A DNA stretch of 64,000 nucleotides from Calliopum simillimum (GCA_951812925.1 OX638370.1:121658897-121722896), one strand, 5' to 3'. Positions 37,133 to 48,210 are shown, counted from the stretch's first letter. A program made the numbers and translations. The notes: generated by a model from the sequence alone, not told the origin.

Positions 37133-37574
37133 CGGTTTTGTTATATGGGTGCGAAACATGGCTTGTTAATGAACAACTAACAAACAAGCTGCAAGTATTC
37201 GTCAACAAATGCTTAAGGCGTATACTAAAGGTTTGGTGGCCTCGCACTATATCAAATGCCGAGCTACATCAAAAATGCAAACAGAAGCCTATAGCAAACG
37301 AGATCAAGCTGCGCAAATGGGGATGGATTGGTCACACTATCCGGAAACCACACAGCGAAGTTTGTCGCCAGGCCCTTGAGTGGAATCCACAAGGCAGTAG
37401 AGGACGTGGTAGACCCAAAACCAACTGGAAAAGGTCGTTGGAAAAGGAAATCCAAGAATCGGGAAAATCGTGGCAAGAGATCAAAGTCATCGCAAGGGAT
37501 CGTGACAAATGGAGAGATTTCATATTGGCCCTATGCTCCTCCTAGGAGTTAAAGGAGAATACATACATACATAC
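37133..37574 (+). mobile_element. 5'-truncated non-LTR retrotransposon insertion, young
   Basis: It is flanked by a 10-bp duplication, ATAACTTCCC (37123-37132 and 37575-37584), and ends in (ATAC)n. Copy A has the uninterrupted site. The ORF is still open to its natural stop, so this is the best-preserved member of the family in the window. Confidence 0.92.
37135..37545 (+). pseudogene. C-terminal part of a non-LTR reverse-transcriptase polyprotein
   Basis: 136 codons are open to a TAG stop. In order, it shows VLLYGCETWLVNEQ (end of the RT thumb region), LQVFVNKCLRRILKVWWPRT, KLRKWGWIGHTIRK, ALEWNPQGSRGRGRPKTNW and DRDKWRDFILALCSS. These are the post-RT motifs of RTE/CR1-like retrotransposon ORF2 proteins in insects. 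The endonuclease and the RT catalytic YADD block lie upstream and are absent because of 5' truncation. The apparent start ATG at 37117 lies in flanking DNA, so no normal protein is made. The RTE assignment is supported by the short tandem 3' tail but was not tested by phylogeny. Confidence 0.85.
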
Positions 37575-40500
37575 ATAACTTCCCTGTGGACTCTCATATG
37601 ATATTTTGTATGTTCCGGGGAACCGTGTATAATTCACTCAAAATCAAGGATTTTGTAAAAAAAAAATGTTTCTTTTGTTATCTGGCAACTTGAGCCAGCC
37701 AATAAAACAAAAACGAATATTTAGTAAAAAAGCAAAAATAAAATAAAAGCTACGGCAACAGCAACAACTATAATGGTAGCAGCAACTCAACTACAACGTA
37801 AGGCACATTAAAAGGTGCTTCACAAAAGTTTGTTGTGCACGTTGACAAAATATGCAACAAAACTTTGCTCCTAAGTATATACATATATGTATACTATATG
37901 AATGTGTATGTATGTAGCGCCAACGTTGAGCGTTAGAGATGCCACAATTTGTATGCTCGAAATCTTTCAAGTATAACCCTGATTATGAGTTTTATCACAA
38001 AAATTCAATCACTATGATAGAATCTATAGTCCCCGGGAATGCTTGTCTGTTTGTTCTGTACCTACCATTTAAAACTTTTCACCGAAAATAATCGATTGTG
38101 AGTTTTAGATATTTTTTTATTTTACCTTTTTTGGTACACAAGCCCTCTTTTTTATAGACCAGGTCACATTTGAAGTTTAAAAATTTCAGACGAAAATATG
38201 CGAGTTGTACCACATAAAATAGCTATGAATAAAAAACATCGACTTAAAGGATCCAATCAGATAGTTAACTGCACTGGGATCGTTGTCCAGATATTAAAAA
38301 GAATATCGATATTTTCTTGGCACAATTTCCTTAGTGGAGAATCTTTCAATCATCACCATCACCAGCACCTTTGCATCAACCCTAAACAATCTAATGCACT
38401 TTTTGTCAAGTTTCTACAGCAGCAGCGCCGTTTCCGCTGTAATTAAGTTAAAATTTTCCAGTTAAACTTTGCACCAGTGACCGATAACAAATTCAAGGTT
38501 AATTATTTGGGTGTGCAAAAGTAATGGAGCTATGTCGTACTTTCATGTACAATATACTAGCTCCGTTCCAGAAGTTTTTTAGTTAAATTTTTGGTTAAAT
38601 CTTTAGTTAAATAATTTGGGAGAGTAATAGCAAAATTGCTCTCAGCAAGAGATTTAACTACAAAATTTACTGGAACAAGATTTGGTCAAAAATTTGGTTA
38701 ATGTTTTAACTGTCAAAAACAAAAAAACAATAAACAAAAATAAGTAAACAAAAACAAAATAACGAAATAATTTTGTTTTAAAAATATTTCTAGTTTTAGC
38801 AAATAAACTCGCAACAAATTGTTTTGACCAATAGAATTTTATTTATTTATAACAAAACCCAATACAAAATAAAATGTCCATTATCTCTTAAACATGAATC
38901 CAATTCGCAACTGCTACTTCCCACCAAACCTTTGCGGGAGAACTTAGTTGGGCATAAGCCATTGGGACAACCTGAATTGGTATGCCCTTTTTATACTGTT
39001 CATGAAGCCGCTATTTTGTAGCAAGCAACCACCACCATCTTTCATTAGATCCATAGTCTCTGTCGACACCGTCAATGGCTACATCTGAAACAGAATTACC
39101 GCATCTAAGTCAACCAATGGTCGGTGGTGTTCTTCGATAAGTTGCTGCGCTTGAAAACTTGTTGGAACGCAAACGACTTACAATCCTTCACTTTGCACCC
39201 GCTCCGCTAGACGTTCCAGTGTTGGAATGTGTCCATTCATCAACAGCGCGATGGGCAGCAAATCGTTTGGAATCGTTGAGTAATATAGCATTTGTAGAGT
39301 CGTCAATATTTCGCTGTAAATTAGATTTTAATAAATCGCGACCTTAGAACAACAAGGTTCTATCTACACTCACATCACTTTCAAGAAATCTATGTTTGAA
39401 TATTTCGTGTCGTATAACTTTCATGAATTGATTTTAATCACAACGTTATTTATATTACAAGCATTTGATTATCGCGAGGATTTCATTGATACTAAAATAA
39501 TTAAAATACGTTGCCTAGTTAATAAGGAATTTAAGTTTAAAAAAATCAATAGAACTTTGTTGCTAAACTATAAGGTACTTGAAATTGAGAAACAAGGTTC
39601 TAACTGCCAGATAGAACTTTGTGTTTCTGTAAGAGAGCAGACAAATTAGATAAAATCACGTAATTTTGTTAAACAAGCGCCGATTTTGAGCCGAAAAGGC
39701 TCATTTTGCTAGTAATTGGACTTAGAAAAAACCAGCACTTAAGATTCAAGCAGTTTTTGAAAAATGGTCGGAAAACGGTTTTCGAAAAATTTACATACTT
39801 TTATGTATCATTTAAATCGAGTATAACTTTTTAAATAAAGATCACACGAGGCCAGTTTGTATCTCGTTTTGAAGAAGAAAAACAGTACTTTATGTTTCAT
39901 TCAATAAAAAAGAGAAAAACTATTTTGTGCGTCTTCTAAACAGCCTCAAAAATCGTGTTTTTGATAATTTTTTTAACATTTATGATAGGATATCTCCGAA
40001 ACCATAAAAGATACAGCAACTCTGATGCCATATTCGGATTCAGCGTTGGCAACTATATCGAAAATGACTATCTTCGATTCGATTTCCTTAATTTTCCAAA
40101 ACTGTTTTTCGACCTTTTTTCAAAATCTGCATAAATCTTAAGTGTTGGTTTTTTCTAAGTCCAATTACTAACAAAATGAGCCATGTCGGCTCAAAATCGG
40201 GGCTTAATAAAATTACTAAAAAACAAGTATTAATAAAAATTATATGCCAAAAACCAAATGCTTCATTTGAAATTGATGTGAAAAATTTCAAAAATTTGTG
40301 AAATTTCAAACTTTTTTCTGCTATAACTCAGTCAATTTTGTTCAAAGCATAATCATTGATATACTTGTTAAAAGCGCCATTAATCATTCTTTGTCAACGT
40401 GGAAAAATAAAATTGATCGGACTTGGCGTCATAGAAATATATGAACCTATAACCTCGAAAATATAAATTAACGAATAACTCGGGAACGGCCGCAAGGAAA

Positions 40501-40621
40501 AAAAATAATTGGGTTTTTCGTGTTCAGCGACCTCAAATTAGTTTAGAAAAAATGGTTTGCAGAATGTTACAAATATTTTTAATTTTGAGTTGTATTAACT
40601 TTTTATAGTTATTGCTTAAAT

Positions 40622-42393
40622 CTTCTCTTCTTATACGAGCTAAAATTGTATGTTTGTTTTTTTGTTTTTTTGTTTCTTTGTACTTATTTCTGTGCCAAAC
40701 ATTTTTCTTGAAAACGGCTACAGCGATTTTAATGAAACTTGGAGTAGTGTTAGATATTAGCATACAATGAAGAATGAGCTAGGTTAGAACTTTGTTAATG
40801 CTCACCAGAGGGCGTGGCACATCCTTAAATTTTAAATTTGATTTAGTCATAACTCGCAAACCATACAAGGTATTTAGATGAAATTTGGTGAGCGGGTACG
40901 GATTAATAACACCTTGTAACGGACGAAAAGTGGGCGGGATCGAAGAAGTGCCACGCCCACTTTTCAGCCCTTGAAATATTTGATTCAATATTACTCAAAA
41001 ACGACTCCAACAATTTTAATGAAAATTTAGGAGATCTTACCTCTGCAAACAAGGATTATTATGTGATTCGCCGTTATATTGGGAAAACTCGTTGAAGGGC
41101 GTGGCACTGCCCACAAAAATATAAAACGGTATAAAAAGAAAACTAATAAAGCAAACATTCTGAAATTAACTGTGAGGTGCGTAATTGCTAAAAGGCATTT
41201 CTGTTCTGAAAGTGGGCGAAATATTGGCGTTGCGCGTGGAACCTCCCATACAAGCAAAATACGTTAAATGCTATTTCTCGCAAATTTTACAAGATATTTT
41301 AATAAAATTTGGTATGTAGGTACTGCTTATTAATGCCTTGTAATAACCGAAAAGTGGGCGGTATCGAAGAAGTACCACGCCCCCTTTTTAACCGTTGAAA
41401 ATGTTGTTTCAATATTACTCGAAAACGACTCCAACAATTTTAATGAAAATTTTAGAGATTATACCCTTGAAAACAGGTATTAATTAATATGTGATATGCC
41501 GTTACATTGGAAAAACTCGATAAAGGGCGTGGGCACCGCCCACAAAAATAAAATACGCTATAAAAAGAAAACTACTAAAACAATCTTTCTGAGTTTAACT
41601 GTAGGCAATCTCCTTTTTATTAGGCACCTACGAACTGAAAACGGGCAAAATATCGCCGGTGCGCGTGGAACCTCCCATACAAGTAAAACAAATAAAATGC
41701 TATTTCTCGCAAATGGTACAACGTATTTTGATGAAATATGGTATACGGATCTGGATCCTGAGTATCTAAAGCGTAACGAAAAGTGGGTTTTGTTCAGCAA
41801 TTTCCACGTACACTTTTTACCAAAATAAAAATTTTAGTTAATAAATAACTCAGGCACAAAAAAAAAATGGAATGAACTTTTTATTTTTTATATGCAGTCT
41901 TACGTGCTTTTTGACGCTAAATCCGTCTTCATCAGCAGAACTGTCATTATACCTGCAGGATTTTGGAAAATCCTTGATTGAAGTTGACGAAAACGCTATG
42001 TTCAGTCTTACTGCGTGTCTACAAGAATAGGTGAAAAGGTGTGGCGTTGAATAGCCACACTCTTTCTTATCAAAAGACCCTTGCAGACTTTTCCAATAGG
42101 TCTCTTACTTTCCGAGGTATGATCTTTTGAAGATAAGATATTTCAGCCCCCATACAAGAGACGAAATATTTTATCCCATTTATTTGATTTTTTGATATTT
42201 TTCCATACCACTCCATACTTTCCCAATTTTTTCTTATTAATATTCTCATCGGTTATTTTACCATTTTGATAGCATGAACATTGGAGGTGAAAAGATACGA
42301 ATTCCATCACAAAAAATAGCTATGAATAATAACATCGACTAAAATAATAAGGTCAGATTGTTGACCGAGCAGGGATCGGTCTCCTGGTACTAA
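40622..42393. mobile_element. Insertion in the FB3 arm with internal 424-bp tandem units
   Basis: The flanks TTGCTTAAAT and AATAAACAAATG join directly in the FB2 left arm, so this block is an insertion or replacement. No clear target duplication is seen. It holds phrases such as GATTTTAATGAAACTTGG and paired GTGGGCGG/CCACGCCC blocks. No coding region or transposon class is recognised. Confidence 0.55.
40850..41830. repeat. Tandem repeat, unit about 424 bp, about 2.3 copies
   Basis: CGAAGAAGTGCCACGCCC near 40941 recurs as CGAAGAAGTACCACGCCC near 41364, and the intervening text repeats in order (ACGACTCCAACAATTTTAAT, GGGCGTGGCACTGCCCAC, GGAACCTCCCATACAAG). A partial third unit ends near 41830. 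The copies are about 80-85% alike by eye. Confidence 0.8.
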
Positions 42394-43011
42394 TAAACAA
42401 ATGAAAAATACAAAAAAATTTTTGCTAAACTTTACTTTTTATAGTATAAAAAACAATATTCCACACCGACCGTATAAATTCATTCAATGTAACAAGACTT
42501 CTAGGCTAAAACCCCCTGTAACGATTTTTTCTCATTTTTGGTGCTTAAAATGGGTATGTCCGCAGTTTTCCGGTCGCCATTTTGAGTTTTTTCATTTTCC
42601 AACATCATATTTGGATTCAGCAATCTAGAGAACCCCGTGAATAGCATAAACTTCCATTTTTAAGCATTTTAGAACAGTTTTATTGAATTTATCCGATTCT
42701 GAGGGTTCACGGGGGACTGAAGAAATTTTGGGGAAAGGCCGGAAAAAACTAATGTGTTGGCTTTGTTCAAAATTTTACTACAAACAAAATGAGCCTTTTC
42801 GGATCAAAATCGGTGCATGTTCAACAAAATTAGAAATGAATACCTAATTTGCCTGCACTATTTGGTTACTTTTGTTTGGAGGGGAAATGATCAGCCATGT
42901 TTCTTTTCGCTCTCATTTGACTAAACTTTGAATACGGGAACAAGATTTAGTCAACTTTAGGTAACCAAAGGTAACAAAAGTAAACTTTTGTTTCGTTCTG
43001 GAATGGAGCTA

Positions 43012-43500
43012 CTATGTACAAGTTTTTCAGTGTCTACGAAAAAAGGAAGTAAAAGAATAAATTTAAAAATTTAATATTGTGTATGTTGGTGACTTAAAGA
43101 GTTCGTTCATTGGCAAATGGTTTCTTTCTGAATTTGAATTGCAATATTTTTTAGTTAGGGAGCTGGTGGAAAAAATGCAAAAAAAAGCTGTACTATCTCA
43201 TTTCATCGTCATTATTATTGATTCAGTTTTGTTCCATAGGGTCTTCAAAATGATAAAAAGATGAAGGCAGACACAAAAGCCTCTGATTTCCTTAGAAAAC
43301 CATGAAAAACCCGCAATTAAAGTAAAATGGAGTTTTTTTACTTCCTTTTCAAGTTAGAAAACTGAATTTTCGCAAACATTTTAACATTTTAAAGTTTTTG
43401 TGGGGAATAAAATATAATGTCGTGTTCCTTTTGTTCAGCTGGGGACTAAACTCTTTTTTTATATTTAGCTGATGCCAAAAATATTTGATATATGTAAAAG
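43012..43500. other. AT-rich DNA between the repeats and the candidate exon
   Basis: Nothing is recognised. If the exon at 43507-43671 is real, this is the intron downstream of it on the minus strand. Confidence 0.35.
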
Positions 43501-43506
43501 GAATAC

Positions 43507-43671
43507 CTTTTCGTAGTTTGTCTGATGTGTAAAGTTGCTGCTGCCGACGGCTGCCACGTGAACTGCTGTTTTTGACAATGGTGGCTGTGATGATGGATGA
43601 CCGCTGGAACGATGCTGATGACCACTTGAATGATGTAGATGCTGTCTTCGACGATCAGAAAGACTCTTGGG
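43507..43671 (-). CDS. Candidate isolated coding exon, His/Ser-rich (55 codons)
   Basis: On the minus strand, CATCATAG|CCC (acceptor, with a T9 tract about 20 bp upstream) and AAG|GTATTC (donor) bound exactly 55 codons, phase 0 at both ends. The product begins PKSLSDRRRQHLHHSSGHQH and ends THQTNYEK. It is rich in His, Ser, Gln and Pro, like a disordered region of a regulatory protein. GC content and sequence complexity stand out from the AT-rich neighbourhood. The donor is weak beyond position +3, and I see no partner exons nearby. It may be an internal exon of a gene with long introns. Another minus-strand frame is also open here, so the coding call is uncertain. Confidence 0.35.
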
Positions 43672-43799
43672 CTATGATGTTCCCAAAAGTAAAAAAAAAT
43701 GCAGAAAACAAATGTCCTCACCAGGTGTCTTCTTTACAAAGAGAAAAACTAAATATTGACTATAATTTTACGTTATAATTTATTAAAGTACTAGTTTAA

Positions 43800-44660
43800 A
43801 GTGTTTTTAAGGTTTAAACAAATTTAATATTAAAAGTAATTATAAATGAAAATTTCGGCGACCGCTGCTAAGCACGATGGAAAAACGAATGACAAAAGGT
43901 CATGAGTTTGACGTATTCAATGAATTCGCATGAGAGTGACAGTTTTTGACCGGTTTTTGGGAGTGACAAGGTCATAGGTTATAAAAACAGCTTTTTGCAA
44001 ATATCTCGTTTACTCTTACCTTTATAGATAGATTTGTTATGAAAATTTTGTAACCCAAAAATTTCCTCATGAAAAAGATTTAGTTGCCTTTTTTCATACG
44101 ACTTATAATTTAGAAGACATCCTTATTCAAACTTAGATTAGTTTGAATTTCCATAGCACACTATACCATCATTATATAACGAGGCAAACAAAATCGCTTC
44201 AGATCCTGTTTTTATCCCTTAATCTCAACATGTTCACTTGATTTTTTTGTTTTTGTAGAAAAGTTGTGAGGAGGAGCATAGCGCAAAATGTTCCTTTATT
44301 TAAAAGTGGGTAGTGCCACACTAAAGAACGATAATATAATATTTTTGTTTTTAAGTGAAACGCCTCAAAATAAAAAAAACGCTCTCACGGCTAAAATTTG
44401 GTATGAGAATATGATTAAATTCAAGGAACTCTAAAATTCTCTTCTTGTTTTTAAGAGGGCAGTGCCACGCCCCTCAAGAAAAAATGCACAAACAAGGTTA
44501 CTAATGAGAATTGGTATGCTTAAACTTACAGCTGGGTTAATCTTTTAAAGTCAAATCGAAATGGTCAAATTTCGGCCTCTAGTACTATACGAAAAAGCGT
44601 CTGTTTTTAAAAAATCAGCACGCAAATCATCTGTCTCTTAAATAAAAATCTATGAATTTT
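43800..44660. other. AT-rich DNA with scattered GTGGGC/GCCACGCCC phrases
   Basis: AAGTGGGTAGTGCCACAC and AGGGCAGTGCCACGCCCC near 44305 and 44457 recall the GC blocks of the tandem repeat at 40.9 kb, so this is probably a decayed relative. No gene is seen. Confidence 0.4.
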
Positions 44661-44698
44661 TTTTTTTTAAATTTTATTAAGTTATTGGCATATATAAT

Positions 44699-44704
44699 TT
44701 TATT
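44699..44704 (-). promoter_or_regulatory. Poly(A) signal of the cysteine-rich peptide gene
   Basis: AATAAA on the minus strand lies about 95 bases past the stop codon. A second AATAAA follows at 44673-44678. Either would give a short 3' UTR. Confidence 0.55.
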
Positions 44705-44799
44705 AGAAGTAAATTGATAAAAAGACCATGTACATAATTGCTTTACCAAAGCTTCCAATTTAAGGTATAAGATAGCGATAAGTTCTGCGCTTAAGAGGC

Positions 44800-45468
44800 T
44801 TACAATTCATTGTATTTCACACAAATTCCTTTTTTGTTTAGATAGTAATGCGGAGCACATGCGCATCCAGCGCCACAATACTCCACGCACTCTGATACAC
44901 AATTATCGGAGCAAGCATATTTATCAGCTTTCATTTCTTGCTTAAATGGGCATTCTGAAAATAATAAAAATAAATTGAATTAATACAAAAATTTGAACAA
45001 TCCCAATTAACGTAGATAAGTTTATGTTAACTGAATGGAATGATCTGAATATCAAAAACACACATCAGTATTCATTTTATAGTTTTCAAGCACCGTAATA
45101 TTACAAAGTGTACATATACTTCAATGCCCGAATAACTATGTCAAAATGTACTTTGAAATATTTTGTAACGGTATATCCTACAAAAACCACTTTTGAGATA
45201 GCACGTATGATGCAAATAAAGGCTAACGCGTCTTTTGCTGATTTGGCTTCCAGATTCATCTATCTTCAAACTTATTATCAGATTATTAAGATTTAGAGTT
45301 AAAATTGTCCAAAGATAACAAAGCCTTCTTTGGTTTTGTATTAAAATCCTTGTATTCTTGTAGCTTCTTACCTTTTAGATCCACCGTGGCCTGGGCAAAA
45401 CTGATGCCCAACTGTAGTGCAAAAACGAACAAAATGAAATTTTTGAAAAATAATTTTAAACTCAACAT
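44800..45468 (-). CDS. Small secreted cysteine-rich peptide, TIL-like protease inhibitor
   Basis: There are two exons on the minus strand: 45372-45468 and 44800-44954, with a 417-bp intron. The donor is AAAG|GTAAG and the acceptor TTATTTTCAG|AATG; the frame joins across as a split Glu codon. The product is 83 residues. Residues 1-25 are a signal peptide (hydrophobic core FILFVFALQLGISFA). The mature part of about 58 residues holds eight Cys, with the tail CGAGCACAPHYYLNKKGICV. That tail closely resembles the trypsin-inhibitor-like (TIL) pattern C..GC.C..G(Y/F).....G.CV. Classical TIL domains have ten Cys in five disulfides; here one pair is missing, and no Cys follows the final CV. It is probably an extracellular serine-protease inhibitor or a seminal/haemolymph peptide. 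The specific role is inferred. Confidence 0.85.
44955..45371 (-). other. Intron of the cysteine-rich peptide gene
   Basis: GTAAGAAG at the 5' side and TTTTATTATTTTCAG at the 3' side are both good fly splice sites. The intron is AT-rich. The first-exon frame runs on into it for another 28 codons, which would give a truncated product if unspliced. Confidence 0.8.
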
Positions 45469-45486
45469 TTTAACAAAAGTTTTGAA

Positions 45487-45527
45487 TGAAACTGTATGAT
45501 ATTCCTTGGAAAATGTCGCCTTTTATA
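45487..45527 (-). promoter_or_regulatory. Core promoter: TATA box and initiator
   Basis: TATAAAAGG lies on the minus strand at 45519-45527. An arthropod-type initiator, ACAGTT (A at 45493), sits 34 bases downstream, and a second candidate, TCATTC, overlaps 45484-45489. The 5' leader would be about 25 bases. A TATA-driven compact gene suggests strong, tissue-restricted expression, as is common for small secreted peptides. That last point is inference. Confidence 0.65.
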
Positions 45528-45529
45528 CA

Positions 45530-46490
45530 CTGAGCTTACCAGCTTTTCTAGTGGCTTAAATTCATTGATGCAACTACATACGCAAAAAACACTTTCCTAA
45601 TGAATCATAACAAATTCGTTATCTTTTTGCTTCAGTTATCATCACTTAAACGATTGGTTACAGGTGGCATCATTTTATCTGATCATTTATGTCACGTTTC
45701 GAAATAGAAGGATATCAGATGGTATCATTAATATAAGAGGGTTATAGAAACAAAGGATGCATCTGCTGTCATCTACTTGCATTTGACGACAGCTTTCATA
45801 CGCTTCAAACAGGTTGAATATGGAGTTGTCAGTGAAAATTACCTTCTTTTGATCAGCCTTCGTCTAATTTTCATCATGTTGTTTCGCACACTCTAGACAT
45901 TTTTAGTGAACTGCATGAATATTGACTTCGAGAGCTGTCAGTTTTTGTAATGTTTTAAGATTTTAAGAAGGACTCAGAACACCGTTGTGCCGAATAGTAA
46001 AAAATTATATGCTAGGGATTAAAATGAATTGAGAACTTTTGATCAGGCACTACGCTCTCAAGTAGTTATTGAATGTAAGTAGTAGTATTAAGTCATAAGT
46101 TTTGCTGTCCCATGTAGGATTCGACTATAGGGGGGCTAAAGTTGGACGATTTTGGGATCTGATTGACTATCTCCCTTTTATATCCAGACACAATTTAGAG
46201 CTTATGGAGGGGGCTTTAGCTCCCAAGGCCCATCTCCTGAATCCGCCAATGCTTGTTGACAAGTTTTGTAATAAAATTTACATTTGTGAGTTATCAAAGT
46301 TACATTGAGACAAGGAAAATAGACTGAAAAAAAAAGAATGGATGGCTTTAAACTACGACAGATATTTCTAGCAAACACTAAGAATTAAGTACATCTGAAC
46401 TTTGACCTCAGTCTTTCGCAATACGTGCATGTAATTTGCACTTTTTTCTAAGAATTCGTTACTGTTAATTAAACGATTTAATTATGTAAG
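45530..46490. other. Upstream region, no further gene recognised
   Basis: No second gene is seen. At 46190-46255, TTATGGAGGGGGCTTTAGC and CTCCTGAATCCGCCAATG recall the right end of the hAT element at 35.0 kb (CTGGATCCGCCACTG), so a decayed hAT terminus is possible, but no partner end was found. Confidence 0.35.
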
Positions 46491-46492
46491 TA

Positions 46493-46754
46493 ACAATTGA
46501 GGAGTGGCCGTACCAAAGGGCCTAAGTACCATTTCGAGTAATGTCATACTTTTTATGTGCTTTATAGTCAGTTATTTGACTGTTATAATTTTTTCAACAT
46601 AATTACATTAATTTCACATAATGAAGTAAATTTTTAGTGAAAACAGAAAACAATTTTATTAACTTCTAACAAAATTTCACCCGTTTCATATAATGACACT
46701 ACTTTTGCCTCGAAATGTCACTTAGGCTCTTTGGTACGGCCACTCCTCAATTGT
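46493..46754. mobile_element. 262-bp MITE, ends ACAATTGAGGAGTGGCC
   Basis: Inverted termini ACAATTGAGGAGTGGCCGTA and its complement continue through CCAAAG and an imperfect AGGCCTAAGT, about 35 bp in all. CAATTG at each edge is palindromic, so the duplication boundary is ambiguous. There is no coding content. Confidence 0.7.
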
Positions 46755-46759
46755 TCTCG

Positions 46760-48210
46760 TTTACTTAAAACTTTATTTACTTACATAAGTTGTTCTGGTG
46801 TTACAAAAATTAAGTCAATTGGACTCAGTCCATTCAGAAATTCCTGAAAAATTCGAAAAAAAATACAAAAACTATTTTGTACAAGCAAAAAGGAAAAAAA
46901 AAAATTTTCCGTAACACAAAAAGTGTTCCACCATTATGATACAATCACAAAGGCATAACAATTTTGGTAACGATTCTTTAACCTCCTTAATTCCCTCCAT
47001 TATGGAGGCTGAGCTTAAGCCCAATTACTGACAGAGCACGAGCACAAAACTCCGAAGTTTATGCTTAGTAGCATAACTTAGAAATGTTGTCCTTAGGTTG
47101 GTGATTCTCCAAAAAATGTACTATGCGCCGGGGTTCGAAACCACATTTAAACTAAAAATTTGATATTTTTACTACTTAATACAAATAGCTTAAAACAGAA
47201 AAGTTATTCTAAATATTTTACTATGAATTTAATACATCAAGTCAGGGGTTGAAATAAGAAAAAGTTGTTACTGCACAATTTTTTTTGTTTTGTTTGCAAT
47301 TTTTAGCAAAATTTTTTTAATGTCTTATTCAAGTGATTAATATTAAATATTAATATAAAATAACAGATATCATGGCGATGGTTCAATTTAAAATTGAAAA
47401 TTTATAGCGAAATTTTCTTCGAATGCATTTATAAAAATATGTTTAAAGTAGAGTTGCCGAGTTCTTATTGTGGTTGCTACATTTTAGCCCAAATTGGTGA
47501 GGTTAGACAACTAAAACAACGGTTATAAGCGAAATAAAATGAGTATTTAGTTTCAACGATTAACGAAAACAAAGTAATATGAATTTGGGTGAAAGTTATT
47601 ATTACAATTTTTTACAATATTCTGAAGTTATTACTGCAAATTTGAAGTTATTACTGCAGAAATAGGGTATTACTATAGCTTATTTCAATGCCTGCATCAA
47701 GTGTTAAAAAGTCATGATGTACTTAGTTAGAATTTCGCCATATACTTATTTTCAGTGTAATCATTAAAAGTATATTTTATGCATTGTCAGCTACCTAATG
47801 TTACAAAACTTTTGCCTTGGTTTCCTTTCAAATGGCATAAAGCAAATGTTGTGCTGCAGCTGCATCATTCATTCGTTGTCAACGGGTTTTCAGCAGCAGC
47901 AGCAGCCATTGAAACACAGACGCTGACAACCACAGCAGCTCAACTACCAAGTTAATCTAAGAGTCCTTTGGTAAAATTGTTCCATTTATAATTTTGTTAA
48001 AATGACTAAGGATTTAAGTTGTGATATGCAAAGAAAAATGTTGCATAGTATTTGCTTATGTTAACTCATGTTATGTTTACAGTGGGATTAACATAGAAAA
48101 AAACTTGTTAAAATATTAAAAATTTTTATTCAAAACATGAAAATATTTGTTAGGATAAAAGATATTACACTGTGCAATACAAAACATGATATCTACTGGA
48201 GTCTTGAACA
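46760..48210. other. AT-rich DNA with a CAG-rich patch
   Basis: A (CAG)5-6 run and GC-richer sequence lie at 47850-47955. One plus-strand frame there reads about 40 codons (HHSFVVNGFSAAAAA) to a stop, but no splice sites or start support an exon. Otherwise nothing is recognised. Confidence 0.4.

Larger units (their letters stand above)
29017..39336. repeat. Segment copy B of a large direct duplication
   Basis: It is collinear with 19783-27998. Extra DNA relative to A is the hAT element at 32780-35000 (empty site seen in A near 23508), the non-LTR insertion at 37133-37574 (empty site in A near 26240), and small indels such as about 20 bp near 32500. The minisatellite is about 57 units shorter. 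Both insertions therefore came after A and B separated. Confidence 0.93.
39629..42868. mobile_element. Chimeric foldback element FB3
   Basis: The left part (39629-40204) is a diverged family member: GCAGACAAATTAGATAAAA resembles the FB end, and 39683-39755 is inverted at 40130-40200 (GCCGATTTTGAGCCG, GGCTCATTTTG). From 40205 it continues as a standard FB right arm (40205-40621 and 42394-42868, ending CCTGCACTA). A foreign block of about 1.77 kb splits that arm. Its variants match the FB2 left arm. Confidence 0.7.
38558..43011. mobile_element. TAGCTCC-ended element spanning nested foldback DNA (copy B)
   Basis: The left terminus TAGCTCCGTTCCAGAA (38558-38573) and right terminus TTCTGGAATGGAGCTA (42996-43011) are inverse to each other. 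ATGTACAA occurs just outside both (5 bp from the left end, 2 bp from the right end), a possible 8-bp duplication with slightly different true ends. Between them lie about 1 kb of element interior and then chimeric foldback DNA at 39629-42868. Right-end subterminal DNA repeats GGTAACNAAAG-like motifs. Confidence 0.5.

Noticed and set aside
46190..46255. Possible hAT right terminus (CTCCTGAATCCGCCAATG)
   Set aside because: No left terminus or 8-bp duplication was found; the similarity is short.
47850..47955. CAG-rich open frame that might be an exon
   Set aside because: No start, acceptor or donor in frame; CAG runs are common in fly introns.
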